A DNA stretch of 64,000 bases from Maridesulfovibrio sp050916235 (GCF_050916235.1 NZ_CP104854.1:310001-374000), one strand, 5' to 3'; positions 25,632 to 33,798 are shown, counted from the first letter of the stretch. Program-made: numbers and translations. Notes: a model not told the origin generated them from the sequence alone.

Positions 25632-25838
25632 CTACTCCACTTCGCCAGCTTCAAAACCGATTTTGTTGATAATCTCTTTGACCTTCTCAGGATCAACAGG
25701 TGCACTTTCTTCATAAGTTGCACATGCATTTTCAAGGCTGACCTTAACATCGGTAACACCCTCAATTCCGCTGAGAGCTTTCTCAACAGAGCCAACGCAA
25801 TGCATACAACTCATACCCTTGACTGCTATTTTTTTCAT
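25632..25838 (-). CDS. copZ: CopZ-like heavy-metal-associated (HMA) chaperone
   Basis: 68 residues forming one HMA domain with the metal-binding motif GMSCMHC (Cys11, Cys14) near the N-terminus, then the usual beta-alpha-beta-beta-alpha-beta pattern. Such proteins deliver Cu(I) to P-type ATPases or sensors in the cytoplasm. No copper ATPase or CsoR/CueR regulator is visible nearby, so the partner is elsewhere or the metal differs. It is flanked by a strong terminator downstream and an inverted repeat about 40 bases upstream of the ATG, which suggests it has its own transcript. Confidence 0.87.
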   Translation of the reverse strand: MKKIAVKGMSCMHCVGSVEKALSGIEGVTDVKVSLENACATYEESAPVDPEKVKEIINKIGFEAGEVE

Positions 25839-25879
25839 GACCTACTCCATACGGGATAGCTAACACCGGTCAGTAAGAA

Positions 25880-25919
25880 ATCTCTCTATACGCAACACGA
25901 CTTGAGCATACAGAGAGAT
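25880..25919. repeat. Inverted repeat upstream of the copZ-like gene
   Basis: ATCTCTCT and AGAGAGAT form 8-base perfect arms, with a partial extension, separated by 24 bases. They lie 42-81 bases upstream of the copZ-like ATG and downstream of hisA. The repeat could be an operator for the metal chaperone or a folded mRNA 3' end of hisA. There is no U-tract on either side. Confidence 0.35.
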
Positions 25920-25930
25920 CCTCCGGCAGC

Positions 25931-25950
25931 CAAAGGAACGCATTCCTTTG
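25931..25950 (-). repeat. Short hairpin downstream of hisA
   Basis: CAAAGGAA pairs perfectly with TTCCTTTG around a 4-base loop, 91 bases after the hisA stop. It has no U-tract, so it could be a mRNA 3'-end structure rather than a classical terminator. Confidence 0.4.
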
Positions 25951-26041
25951 CAACCCCGATCGGTTTAAGTTGATAATCTTAAAAAAGCATTTGGCCCCAT
26001 GCAGTACATGGAAGCCAATACCGATAACATTCTGCAGAAAC

Positions 26042-26770
26042 TTAATTGTTTTCAAGCCATTCAATGGCTTCTGCAAAATTCAGGGTGCCGGTGTAAATGG
26101 CTTTACCGGAAATAGCCCCTTCAAGCCCTTTAGAAACCAGCGGCTGCAGATTGATTATGTCCTCAAGGGTTGCCACACCGCCCGCAGCAATGACCGGAAG
26201 CTTGGTCTTTGCACACAGATCTTCCAGAGCCATCAAGTTAACTCCGGTCTGCATTCCATCCCTGCTGATGTCGGTATAGATGATGAAAGCAGCTCCTGCG
26301 GCCTCAATGCGGGGAATAATGTCGAACACTGAAATTCCGGCATCCTCAACCCATCCGCGGGACTTGAGCTGACCGTTTACTGCATCAAGGGACACACCGA
26401 TCTGTCCGGGAAATTTAGCACACAGTTCGGCAAAAGTTTCTTCATCCTCAAGAGCCATGGTACCGATAATCAGGCGTTTTACCCCTGCCTCGATGTATTT
26501 TGATGCAGTCTCGATATCGCGAATGCCGCCACCGAGCTGAACTGGAATGCCCAGTTGGGAACAGATCTGCCTGATCAGTTCAAAATTCTTGGGCATTCCA
26601 CTGAATGCTCCGTCAAGATCAACAACATGCAGGTACTGTGCTCCAATACTTTCCCAGTAACGGGCCTGAGCAACGGGGTCACTTGAAAATACTGTTACAG
26701 CATCAGCCTGTCCCTGAGAAAGGCGTACACACACGCCGTCTTTGATATCTACAGCGGGGAAAACAATCAT
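26042..26770 (-). CDS. hisA: HisA, phosphoribosylformimino-AICAR phosphate isomerase
   Basis: 242 residues, full length, a (beta/alpha)8 barrel. It catalyses the Amadori isomerisation of ProFAR to PRFAR in histidine synthesis. The catalytic Asp8 lies in FPAVDIKDG. The second acidic site lies in YTDISRDG near residue 130. Phosphate-binding glycines are in QLGGGIRD and AAGGVATLED. The start overlaps the stop of the upstream lipoprotein gene by 4 bases (ATGA), so the two are translationally coupled. The other histidine gene here, hisB, is just upstream of that lipoprotein. Confidence 0.97.
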   Translation of the reverse strand: MIVFPAVDIKDGVCVRLSQGQADAVTVFSSDPVAQARYWESIGAQYLHVVDLDGAFSGMPKNFELIRQICSQLGIPVQLGGGIRDIETASKYIEAGVKRLIIGTMALEDEETFAELCAKFPGQIGVSLDAVNGQLKSRGWVEDAGISVFDIIPRIEAAGAAFIIYTDISRDGMQTGVNLMALEDLCAKTKLPVIAAGGVATLEDIINLQPLVSKGLEGAISGKAIYTGTLNFAEAIEWLENN

Positions 26771-27423
26771 AAACCGAGCTCCATGAGTCCATTATCAAGG
26801 GCTTCGTCAGCAAGCTCCATGGCTTTTACCCACTTGCCACCCCGCTTGAAAAAGGTGCCTGCGTTCAGCACATTGGAAGAAAGCGGCTGCTGGGTTTCGT
26901 CAAAGTGGTAACGTCTGACAATGCTCTTGTTGTTAACATCGATAAGGTACAGGTCAATAAGTACGGATGCGGGCTGGATATTGAAGTCTGCCTTCTGCAT
27001 GCCGCGCAGGTCCTGCCAGAAGAGAACCTGAGGAACCAGAATATAGTCCGCAGTCATGCACTCGCCAACCTTCACCCAGTAGGCGAAAGCGGCTTCACGA
27101 CGGGATCCCATATTCTCGAAAACTTCGATTTCCTGACACTGGCGTGTAATGGCAGGCCGGGCGTACCCCGTGACTCCGTGGCGGGCAAGAACCTCGACCA
27201 TGGCGTCATCAAGCTGCTGCAGAACTTCCTTCTTGATGGGCTGTCCTTCATGGGGAAGGTATCCGGCCAGAAGCTCCCAGTTGAAAACAGGGTTTGTGAA
27301 TCCGGCAACAGCAATTGTTCCCACCGGGCGGGGAAGCTTGACAATTTCACTCTTGCTGGCGCAACCGCTTAAGGTCGCCATAGCCAATACACAGGTCAGA
27401 AGAAGAGGGAAAAGACGTTTCAT
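26767..27423 (-). CDS. Lipoprotein of unknown function embedded between hisB and hisA
   Basis: 218 residues starting at ATG 27423, which overlaps the last base of the hisB stop (TGATG). Signal peptide with lipobox LSGC (Cys21), followed by VGTIAVAGFTNP, which resembles the start of TolB/CsgG-like outer-membrane lipoprotein domains. A further domain has DYILVPQVLFWQDLRG and ASVLIDLYLIDVNNKSIV. It has no histidine-pathway features, yet it is coupled at both ends to histidine genes. The location is inferred to be the outer or inner membrane, periplasmic face. The family name is uncertain. Confidence 0.82.
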   Translation of the reverse strand: MKRLFPLLLTCVLAMATLSGCASKSEIVKLPRPVGTIAVAGFTNPVFNWELLAGYLPHEGQPIKKEVLQQLDDAMVEVLARHGVTGYARPAITRQCQEIEVFENMGSRREAAFAYWVKVGECMTADYILVPQVLFWQDLRGMQKADFNIQPASVLIDLYLIDVNNKSIVRRYHFDETQQPLSSNVLNAGTFFKRGGKWVKAMELADEALDNGLMELGL

Positions 27424-28010
27424 CAATCGAGACTCCCTTTTGTACTGGATACACCTTGCCTTTCTACGGACAGGGCATTGCGGAAAGCCAGCCCCAGAGC
27501 CTTGAACGCTCCTTCGAGCAGATGGTGGCCGTTGCGCCCGTATTCAAACTTGATGTGCAGGTTCATCCCGGCCTTGAAGGCAAGGGACTTGAAAAACTCG
27601 CGCCAGACATCCTTCTCATCTCCGGCAATAATCGGGGGAAGGATTTCGTCATCATACACAAGATAAGCTCTTCCCGAAAGGTCTATAACCACCTCAACAA
27701 GAGCTTCGTCCATGGGAACCTTGGCAAAACCGATACGGTTGATGCCCTTACGGTCCCCCATGGCATCAAGTATCGCCTGTCCCAGAACAAGTGCGATATC
27801 TTCCAGGGTATGATGCGAGTCGATGTCGAGGTCACCTTTGCACTTGAGATCAAGGTCAAATCCGGCCCAGAAACTCATCAGGGTCAGCATATGATCGGCA
27901 AACCCCACTCCGGTGGAGATGTCTGTACGACCTTCCCCGTCCAGATTGACGGTCAGGGATATATCGGTTTCCTTGGTTGTGCGGACAATCGACGCAGATC
28001 TCTGTGACAA
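27423..28010 (-). CDS. hisB: HisB, imidazoleglycerol-phosphate dehydratase
   Basis: 195 residues, the monofunctional dehydratase. It converts imidazole glycerol phosphate to imidazole acetol phosphate. Metal-ligand motifs DSHHTLED (near 65) and the later NGHHLLEGAFKALG (near 160) are intact, and the N-terminal SIVRTTKETDI block is typical. I propose a TTG start at 28010: GAGG lies six bases upstream, and the protein then begins MSQRSASIVR as is usual. The longer frame from GTG 28022 has no ribosome-binding site. It is coupled to the lipoprotein gene downstream. Confidence 0.95.
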   Translation of the reverse strand: MSQRSASIVRTTKETDISLTVNLDGEGRTDISTGVGFADHMLTLMSFWAGFDLDLKCKGDLDIDSHHTLEDIALVLGQAILDAMGDRKGINRIGFAKVPMDEALVEVVIDLSGRAYLVYDDEILPPIIAGDEKDVWREFFKSLAFKAGMNLHIKFEYGRNGHHLLEGAFKALGLAFRNALSVERQGVSSTKGSLD

Positions 28011-28050
28011 AACGAACCTCACTTATCTTATACCGCCAAAATGGCGGACA

Positions 28051-29226
28051 TTACATTTCAATCATATCCTCGTCGTAATCGGCTTTCCTGGGAGTGTCTT
28101 TCTTCTTCCGGGGATCACCTGACTTCTCATCGTCCGCATCGCCCTGCGGCTCTGCACCGGCCTTTTCCGCCTCAGCTTTTACAGCAGGCTCCGGCTGATC
28201 TTCTGAAGAGTCCGGCTCAGCACCAGAACCGCCCTCAGGACCGGAGTCATCAGGACCTTCTTCCTGCATCTTTGCCTTGCGGCCTCCGCGCTTACCGAAG
28301 AAATAGGCCACCCAGATACCGATCTCGTACAGCAGGATAAGCGGTCCGGCCATGAGGGTCTGGGTCATGACATCCGGCGGAGTAAGAATAGCGGAAACAA
28401 TAAAGCAGACCAGAATGGCATACTTGCGTTTGCTGCGCAAACCTTCGGAAGTAACCACCCCGAGCCGGGCAAGGAAAAAGATGAACAACGGCAGTTCAAA
28501 AATCAAGCCGAACGCAAAAAGGAGCTTGAGCGAAAAACCGAGATACTCACTCAAGGTCGGCATCGGTTTGATAAACTCGTCTGCAAATCCCATGAAGAAT
28601 TCACAACCAAACGGAAAGACAACGTAGTAACCGAAAAGAGCTCCGCCCACAAAAAAACATGCGGACAGGAAGGCCAGCGGTATCATCCACTTGCGCTCGT
28701 GCTCATAGAGTCCGGGAGCGACAAACCCCCAGACCTGGGAAAAAATATAAGGGGAAACCATGAACACGCCCGCCACAAAAGCGACCTTCAGGTAAGTGAC
28801 AAAGCCTTCAGGCAGGGAGGTGAAAATCAGGGTTGAATCCGGAGGCAGAACTGCCACCAGCGGCGCCATAAGCAGGGAAAAAAGAGGCTTGGCAAAAGAG
28901 TAGCATGCGAGAAATCCGATACCGCAGGCAATAAAAATACGTACAAAGCGTTTGCGCAGCTCCTCAAGATGCTCAAGAAAGGTCATGGGAGCTTCGTCTT
29001 CATCCGGCTCCTCTTCGTCCTCTTCCTCTGCTTCTACAGACGCGGTATCCTGCATTTCAGCAGGCGGAGCAGATTCGGAAGGAACGTCAACAGCCTCTTC
29101 AGCAGTTACAGCAGTCTCGTTTTCAACAGAACCGTTTTCAGAATCAGCAGCAGTAGCTTCTATATTTGCCTGCTCCTCAGAATCCTCACGGCCTACATCT
29201 CGCGAATCTTTCTCCTCAGAACTCAT
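28051..29226 (-). CDS. tatC: TatC, twin-arginine translocase receptor subunit with long acidic extensions
   Basis: 391 residues, far longer than the usual 240-260. The TatC core starts at about residue 81 (MTFLEHLEELRKR) and carries six membrane segments with the conserved motifs FEMPLF-like (FELPLFIFF), FFVGGALFGYYVVFPFG and the loop ending before the C-tail near 310. The first 80 residues are Glu/Asp/Ala-rich and soluble, and the last 80 are also charged and rich in Glu, Lys and Pro. The long start is supported by the 4-base overlap (ATGA) with tatB. An internal ATG at 28986 lacks a nearby ribosome-binding site. It exports folded, cofactor-loaded proteins with TatB. Confidence 0.93.
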   Translation of the reverse strand: MSSEEKDSRDVGREDSEEQANIEATAADSENGSVENETAVTAEEAVDVPSESAPPAEMQDTASVEAEEEDEEEPDEDEAPMTFLEHLEELRKRFVRIFIACGIGFLACYSFAKPLFSLLMAPLVAVLPPDSTLIFTSLPEGFVTYLKVAFVAGVFMVSPYIFSQVWGFVAPGLYEHERKWMIPLAFLSACFFVGGALFGYYVVFPFGCEFFMGFADEFIKPMPTLSEYLGFSLKLLFAFGLIFELPLFIFFLARLGVVTSEGLRSKRKYAILVCFIVSAILTPPDVMTQTLMAGPLILLYEIGIWVAYFFGKRGGRKAKMQEEGPDDSGPEGGSGAEPDSSEDQPEPAVKAEAEKAGAEPQGDADDEKSGDPRKKKDTPRKADYDEDMIEM

Positions 29227-29561
29227 GCCTTCTCGCCCTCAGTCTTGGGTGCTTCGGCTACGGTTTCAGTCTTTTCTTCAGCCTGCTGCTTTTCAGCTTC
29301 AGCCTTGCGGGCTCTTTCCATGGCTTCAGCTTCGGCTTTCTGGCGGGCTGCTTCCTTCTCTGCTGTTTCCTTGGCTTTTCTCTCTTCGTCAGCAGCGGAG
29401 ATTTCAGCATCAAGAGTGTTCTTCACATCGTTTGACATCTTCTTGACCTCGGAAAGACCGCGGCCGAGATTCTTGATAAGTTCAGGAAGCTTCTGGGGCC
29501 CGATAAGGATCAGGGCCACAACCAAAATCACGATAAGTTCTGTAGAACCGATACCGAACAT
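29223..29561 (-). CDS. tatB: TatB/TatA-type twin-arginine translocase subunit
   Basis: 112 residues. One N-terminal membrane helix (MFGIGSTELIVILVVALILI) is followed by the hinge GPQKLPELIKNLGRGL, an amphipathic helix and a long Ala/Glu/Lys-rich coiled tail. The FGIG start and a Glu at position 8 favour TatB, although A/B-type dual proteins look alike. I chose ATG 29561 because AAGGA lies seven bases upstream; an earlier in-frame start would spoil the N-terminus. It overlaps tatC by 4 bases. No separate tatA is in the window. Confidence 0.92.
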   Translation of the reverse strand: MFGIGSTELIVILVVALILIGPQKLPELIKNLGRGLSEVKKMSNDVKNTLDAEISAADEERKAKETAEKEAARQKAEAEAMERARKAEAEKQQAEEKTETVAEAPKTEGEKA

Positions 29562-29609
29562 ATTAAATCCTTGTTCTTGGTGGCAGTAAAAAGCACGTAT
29601 ACGCCGGAA

Positions 29610-29646
29610 GCCTATGCCGGGTTCCAACACGGAATCCGGCATAGGC
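29610..29646 (-). repeat. Long intercistronic hairpin between guaA and tatB
   Basis: GCCTATGCCGG pairs perfectly with CCGGCATAGGC, then after one mismatch TTCC pairs with GGAA, leaving a 5-base loop. A short U-run occurs only about 20 bases later. It is probably an mRNA-stabilising or partial termination structure in the 222-base gap between the guaA and tatB genes. Confidence 0.6.
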
Positions 29647-29783
29647 CCTCTTGAATTGCTGATGTCTTGTAACCGATTTCGGAAACTTTATCTACGTCTT
29701 ATCACCACTGAAATTCAGCACATTTCAACCGGGCGATCTGCTTTGTATTACAACTGACGCTTATCCGAAAACGGGGTGAGTCA

Positions 29784-31331
29784 TTATTCCCACTCGATGG
29801 TTGCCGGCGGCTTGGAGGAGATGTCCAGAACCACGCGGTTGACACCCTTGACCTCATTGATGATCCGATTGGACATGCGGGCAAGAATATCGTTGGGGAT
29901 GCGGCTCCAGTCGGCGGTCATTGCGTCGATACTGTCCACTACGCGCAGGGCGATAACGTGCTCATAGGTACGGTCATCCCCCATTACGCCGACAGTCTTG
30001 AGCGGCAGCAGAACAGCAAACCCCTGCCATACCTTGCGGTACCAGCCGGTAGCATGCATTTCGTGCTGTACGATCTTGTCAGCCTGACGCAGGATTTCAA
30101 GACGCTCCTCGGTTACATCACCGAGAACACGGATAGCAAGGCCGGGACCGGGGAAAGGCTGACGCCAGATGATATGCTCAGGCAGGCCAAGTTCGTAGGC
30201 GACCTTGCGCACTTCGTCCTTGAAGAGTTCGCGCAGGGGCTCTACGAGATCGAGATCCATGTCTTCAGGCAGTCCGCCAACGTTATGGTGGGACTTGATG
30301 ACCGCAGAGGGGCCCTTGAAGGATTCGGATTCAATTACATCAGGATACAGGGTGCCTTGTGCGAGGAATTTGACATCCTTGAGTGCAGTTGCTTCCTCAT
30401 TGAAAACATCGATGAAGGTGTAGCCGATGAGCTTGCGCTTCTTTTCGGGATCTTCGACACCTGCAAGCTTGTCGAGGAAGAGTTTTGCTGCATCAACGCA
30501 CTTCACGTTGAGTTCGAAATGCTCTTCAAGGAAGCCGATTACTTCCTCACGCTCGTGCATGCGCAGCAGGCCGTTGTCTACAAAGATGCAGTGCAGGCGC
30601 TTGCCGATAGCCTTGTGCAGCAGAACGGCAACTACAGTAGAATCGATTCCGCCGGAAAGACCGAGCACAACCTGATTCTCACCGATCTTCTGGCGCATTT
30701 CCTCAATGCAGTTTTCAACGAATGAGGACATGGACCAGTCTGCCTTGAGGCCTGCAATCTTGAATACGAAGTTATTGATAATGGTGGTACCGCTCTCGGT
30801 ATGAGCCACTTCGGGGTGGAACTGGAGAGCGTACATTTTCTTTTCGTCATTGGCCATTGCCGCAAAGGGAATGGACTTGGTGGTACCGCAGACCTTGAAT
30901 CCTTCGGGGATTGCTTCAACGCGGTCACCATGGCTCATCCATACGGTGAGGTGCTCAATGTCTTCGATACCGTCCCAGAGAACGCAGTCACCGGAACCGC
31001 AGAATTCCGCACGACCGTATTCGCGGTCTTCGGAGGAGACTACCCTGCCGCCGAGGTCGTTGGTCATGAGCTGCATGCCGTAGCAGATGCCAAGCACAGG
31101 CACTCCGAGTTCAAGCAGGGAGCGGTCGAGCTGCGGAGAATCCGCATCCAGTACGGAGGAAGGACCGCCGGAAAGGATCAGTGCACCGGGTTTGAGATCC
31201 TTGATTTTCTGAGGATCTACGTTGCAGGGGTGAATCTCGGAATACACACCTGCTTCACGGATTCTGCGGGCGATCAGCTGTGTGAACTGAGACCCGAAAT
31301 CCAGAATGATTACTTTATTATCGTGCTGCAT
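29784..31331 (-). CDS. guaA: GMP synthase (glutamine-hydrolysing)
   Basis: 515 residues, full length. It converts XMP, glutamine and ATP to GMP. The glutamine amidotransferase domain (1-195) has the nucleophile Cys83 in GICYGMQLM and the His-Glu pair in QFHPEVAHTE. The ATP-pyrophosphatase domain has the PP-loop GLSGGIDSTV near 224. The C-terminal dimerisation domain ends with KPPATIEWE, the standard GuaA terminus. It begins 15 bases after guaB, forming a guaBA operon for guanine nucleotide synthesis. Confidence 0.98.
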   Translation of the reverse strand: MQHDNKVIILDFGSQFTQLIARRIREAGVYSEIHPCNVDPQKIKDLKPGALILSGGPSSVLDADSPQLDRSLLELGVPVLGICYGMQLMTNDLGGRVVSSEDREYGRAEFCGSGDCVLWDGIEDIEHLTVWMSHGDRVEAIPEGFKVCGTTKSIPFAAMANDEKKMYALQFHPEVAHTESGTTIINNFVFKIAGLKADWSMSSFVENCIEEMRQKIGENQVVLGLSGGIDSTVVAVLLHKAIGKRLHCIFVDNGLLRMHEREEVIGFLEEHFELNVKCVDAAKLFLDKLAGVEDPEKKRKLIGYTFIDVFNEEATALKDVKFLAQGTLYPDVIESESFKGPSAVIKSHHNVGGLPEDMDLDLVEPLRELFKDEVRKVAYELGLPEHIIWRQPFPGPGLAIRVLGDVTEERLEILRQADKIVQHEMHATGWYRKVWQGFAVLLPLKTVGVMGDDRTYEHVIALRVVDSIDAMTADWSRIPNDILARMSNRIINEVKGVNRVVLDISSKPPATIEWE

Positions 31332-31346
31332 GACGACTCCTGAATA

Positions 31347-32804
31347 TTAATAGGAATCAACCCGGTAGTTGGGTGCTTCCTTGGTGATGATTACATCGTG
31401 CACGTGGCTTTCCTTGAAGCCGGCGGCAGACATCTGGGTGAACTGGGCCTTTTCGACCAGTTCGGTGGTGTTGGCACAACCAACGTAGCCCATGCCGGAA
31501 CGCAGTCCGCCCATGATCTGGTAGATGCTGTCGGAAACGGGTCCTTTGTAGGGAACGCGACCTACGATACCTTCGGGAACCAGCTTGTTGGTATCCTTCT
31601 GGAAGTAACGGTCGGAGCTGCCCTTCTTCATGGCGTCGATTGAACCCATACCGCGGTAAAGTTTGTAGCTGCGGCCCTGATAAAGAACTTTTTCACCGGG
31701 GCTTTCGTCGGTTCCGGCAAACATGGAACCCATCATTACGGTGTTGGCGCCGGCGACAAGTGCCTTGACAACGTCACCGGAGAATTTGATGCCGCCGTCA
31801 CCGATTACGCAGACACCGCGTTCGCGGCAGGCGCGGGAAGCTTCCATGATGGCGGTGATCTGCGGAACGCCCACACCGGCAACAACACGGGTGGTGCAGA
31901 TGGAGCCGGGACCGATGCCTACCTTTACTGCGTTTACACCGGCGTCGATGAGAGCCATTGCACCATCATAAGTTGCGATGTTACCGCCGATGATCTGAGC
32001 ATCGGGGTAGCAGGAACGGAGTTCCCTGATCGCGTCAAGAATACCTTTGGAATGGCCGTGAGCGGAATCAAGGGTAAGGAAGTCAACGCCCGCACTGATC
32101 AGAGCGGAACTTCTTTCCATAAGATCGCGGCCAACACCTACAGCAGCGCCGACGCGCAGACGTCCGTGGGAGTCCTTGGCAGCGTTGGGGTATTTCTTGA
32201 CCTTGTCGATGTCCTTGATGGTGATCAGACCGGTCAGCTTGTTCTCTTCATCAACAACCAGCAGTTTTTCAATGCGGTTTGTGTGCAGGTGACGTTTGGC
32301 TTCATCGGAAGAGATACCTCTCTGCACGGTAACCAGGTTGCGGCTGGTCATCACTTCGGAAATAGGCACGTTGCGATCAGTGATGAAGCGTACGTCGCGG
32401 TTGGTGATAATACCGACCAGATGTTCGCCCTTAACTACGGGGAAACCGGAAATCTTGAACTCGGCCATAAGGTCGAGCGCCTTGCCCACGGTATCGTCGG
32501 GATGGACGGTGATGGGGTCGGTGACCATGCCGGATTCGGACTTCTTGACCCGCTCAACTTCACGGACCTGATCGCGAACGGACATGTTCTTGTGAACAAC
32601 ACCGGCACCACCGTGGCGTGCCATCTGAATAGCCATGTCGGACTCGGTAACGGTGTCCATGGCTGCGCTGATAAGGGGGATACCGAGAGTGATTTCCTCG
32701 GTAAGTTTGGCGGATACGTCCACCTGATCGGGAAGAACTTCCGAATAGGCGGGCAAAAGCAGAACATCGTCAAAAGTCAAAGAATGACCTACAAGCTTTT
32801 CCAT
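31347..32804 (-). CDS. guaB: IMP dehydrogenase
   Basis: 485 residues, full length. It oxidises IMP to XMP with NAD, the first committed step to GMP. The catalytic Cys303 lies in GPGSICTTR. The two CBS domains (about 93-200) sit between the barrel halves, with NMSVRDQVREVERVK just before them. The mobile-flap region RGMGSIDAMKKGSSDRYF is intact. GAGGG lies five bases upstream of the ATG. A structured RNA with an intrinsic terminator ends only about 35 bases upstream of the ATG, so expression may be attenuated. Confidence 0.98.
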   Translation of the reverse strand: MEKLVGHSLTFDDVLLLPAYSEVLPDQVDVSAKLTEEITLGIPLISAAMDTVTESDMAIQMARHGGAGVVHKNMSVRDQVREVERVKKSESGMVTDPITVHPDDTVGKALDLMAEFKISGFPVVKGEHLVGIITNRDVRFITDRNVPISEVMTSRNLVTVQRGISSDEAKRHLHTNRIEKLLVVDEENKLTGLITIKDIDKVKKYPNAAKDSHGRLRVGAAVGVGRDLMERSSALISAGVDFLTLDSAHGHSKGILDAIRELRSCYPDAQIIGGNIATYDGAMALIDAGVNAVKVGIGPGSICTTRVVAGVGVPQITAIMEASRACRERGVCVIGDGGIKFSGDVVKALVAGANTVMMGSMFAGTDESPGEKVLYQGRSYKLYRGMGSIDAMKKGSSDRYFQKDTNKLVPEGIVGRVPYKGPVSDSIYQIMGGLRSGMGYVGCANTTELVEKAQFTQMSAAGFKESHVHDVIITKEAPNYRVDSY

Positions 32805-32837
32805 GTTGCCCTCGCAAAATGATTTGAAATATTATCT

Positions 32838-32978
32838 AAAAGAAAAGAGAAATCATTTAATCCATGATTCCTCTCAAGGCTACAGCCCGGTCTTCTGGCG
32901 GTCGACAGGGCGCGCTGCCGTCAGCTTAGTTCGGGTTCTGGCAGGTACTTCCCTGCCGGGATTTTCAATCTTTGATGA
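32838..32978 (-). ncRNA. Unassigned structured RNA ending in an intrinsic terminator upstream of guaB
   Basis: Read on the minus strand. An outer pairing CCCGG (32960-32956) with CCGGG (32890-32886) encloses two hairpins: GGCAGG/CCTGCC (32957-32940, competing in part with the outer pairing) and CTGACGG/CCGCCAG (about 32924-32896, one mismatch). A terminator hairpin GAGGAATCAT/ATGATTTCTC (32873-32847) is followed by TTTTCTTTT. A sigma-70-like promoter lies just upstream. It matches no riboswitch class that I recognise. It may be a guaB leader attenuator or an independent small RNA of about 140 bases. No open reading frame is evident inside. Confidence 0.55.
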
Positions 32979-32982
32979 ACTG

Positions 32983-33010
32983 ATTATATACTTTTTTGCA
33001 GCGGACTCAA
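32983..33010 (-). promoter_or_regulatory. Sigma-70-like promoter for the RNA/guaB leader
   Basis: On the minus strand TTGAGT, a 16-base spacer, then a perfect TATAAT. It lies downstream of the liv operon hairpin and about 180 bases upstream of the guaB ATG. The transcript would start near 32976. Confidence 0.6.
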
Positions 33011-33040
33011 GGCCGATACAAAAAAGATATTTTAAAGTGT

Positions 33041-33066
33041 TCGGCCCCGCATATTTGCGGGGCCGA
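33041..33066 (-). terminator. Hairpin terminating the liv operon
   Basis: TCGGCCCCGCA pairs perfectly with TGCGGGGCCGA (11 pairs) around a 4-base loop, 25 bases after the livF stop. The U-rich stretch comes about 15 bases later on the minus strand, so efficiency is uncertain. Confidence 0.65.
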
Positions 33067-33090
33067 GTTTTGTCAACAATTAACTTTTCC

Positions 33091-33798
33091 TTACAGTCCG
33101 AGATAGGCTTTCTTTATGTCCTCGTTGGCAAGGAGATTTTCGCTGGAATCGGAAAGTATTATCTCCCCGTTTTCCATGACATACCCCCTGTGAGCGGTCT
33201 TCAATGCCAGGTTCGCGTTCTGCTCCACTAGGAATACGGTGGTACCGCTTTCCTCGTTAATTTTTTTAATAATTTCAAAAATCTGTCTGATAATAAGCGG
33301 AGCAAGACCGAGTGAGGGCTCATCAAGCAACAAAAGTTTCGGACGGGCCATCAATGCACGGGAAATGGCAAGCATCTGCTGTTCACCACCTGAAAGGTTA
33401 CCTCCGGCCTGCTTGCGCCTTTCCCAGAGAATAGGAAAAAGCTCAAAGCAGTGCTCCATATCAGCCTTGATCCCTGACTTGTCTTCGCGCAGGAAAGCAC
33501 CCATATCCAGGTTTTCGGTGATGGTCAGATCCGGGAAGATCAGGCGTCCTTCAGGAACCTGAGAAATACCCATCTTTACGATGCTGTCAGGCTTTTTTTT
33601 ATGGATGGGCTCTCCGTTATAGAGAACCTCACCGGTGCGGGGAGGAACAACACCGCTGATGGTCATCAGTGTGGTGGTCTTTCCGGCTCCGTTGGCTCCG
33701 ATTAGGGTAATGATCTCCCCCTGCTCGACATCGATATTGATATTGCGCAGGGCCTGAATATTTCCGTAGTAGGTATTGACGTTCTTGAGCTTAAGCAT
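33091..33798 (-). CDS. livF: LivF, branched-chain amino acid ABC transporter ATPase
   Basis: 235 residues. Walker A GANGAGKTT, signature LSGGEQQ and Walker B LLLLDEPSLGLAP are intact, and the whole protein is a single short ATPase of the LivF type (IRQIFEIIKKINEE near the H-loop). ATG 33798 has GGAGG six bases upstream. It overlaps the end of livG by 8 bases. With LivG it forms the ATPase pair that powers uptake of leucine, isoleucine and valine or related amino acids. Confidence 0.96.
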   Translation of the reverse strand: MLKLKNVNTYYGNIQALRNINIDVEQGEIITLIGANGAGKTTTLMTISGVVPPRTGEVLYNGEPIHKKKPDSIVKMGISQVPEGRLIFPDLTITENLDMGAFLREDKSGIKADMEHCFELFPILWERRKQAGGNLSGGEQQMLAISRALMARPKLLLLDEPSLGLAPLIIRQIFEIIKKINEESGTTVFLVEQNANLALKTAHRGYVMENGEIILSDSSENLLANEDIKKAYLGL

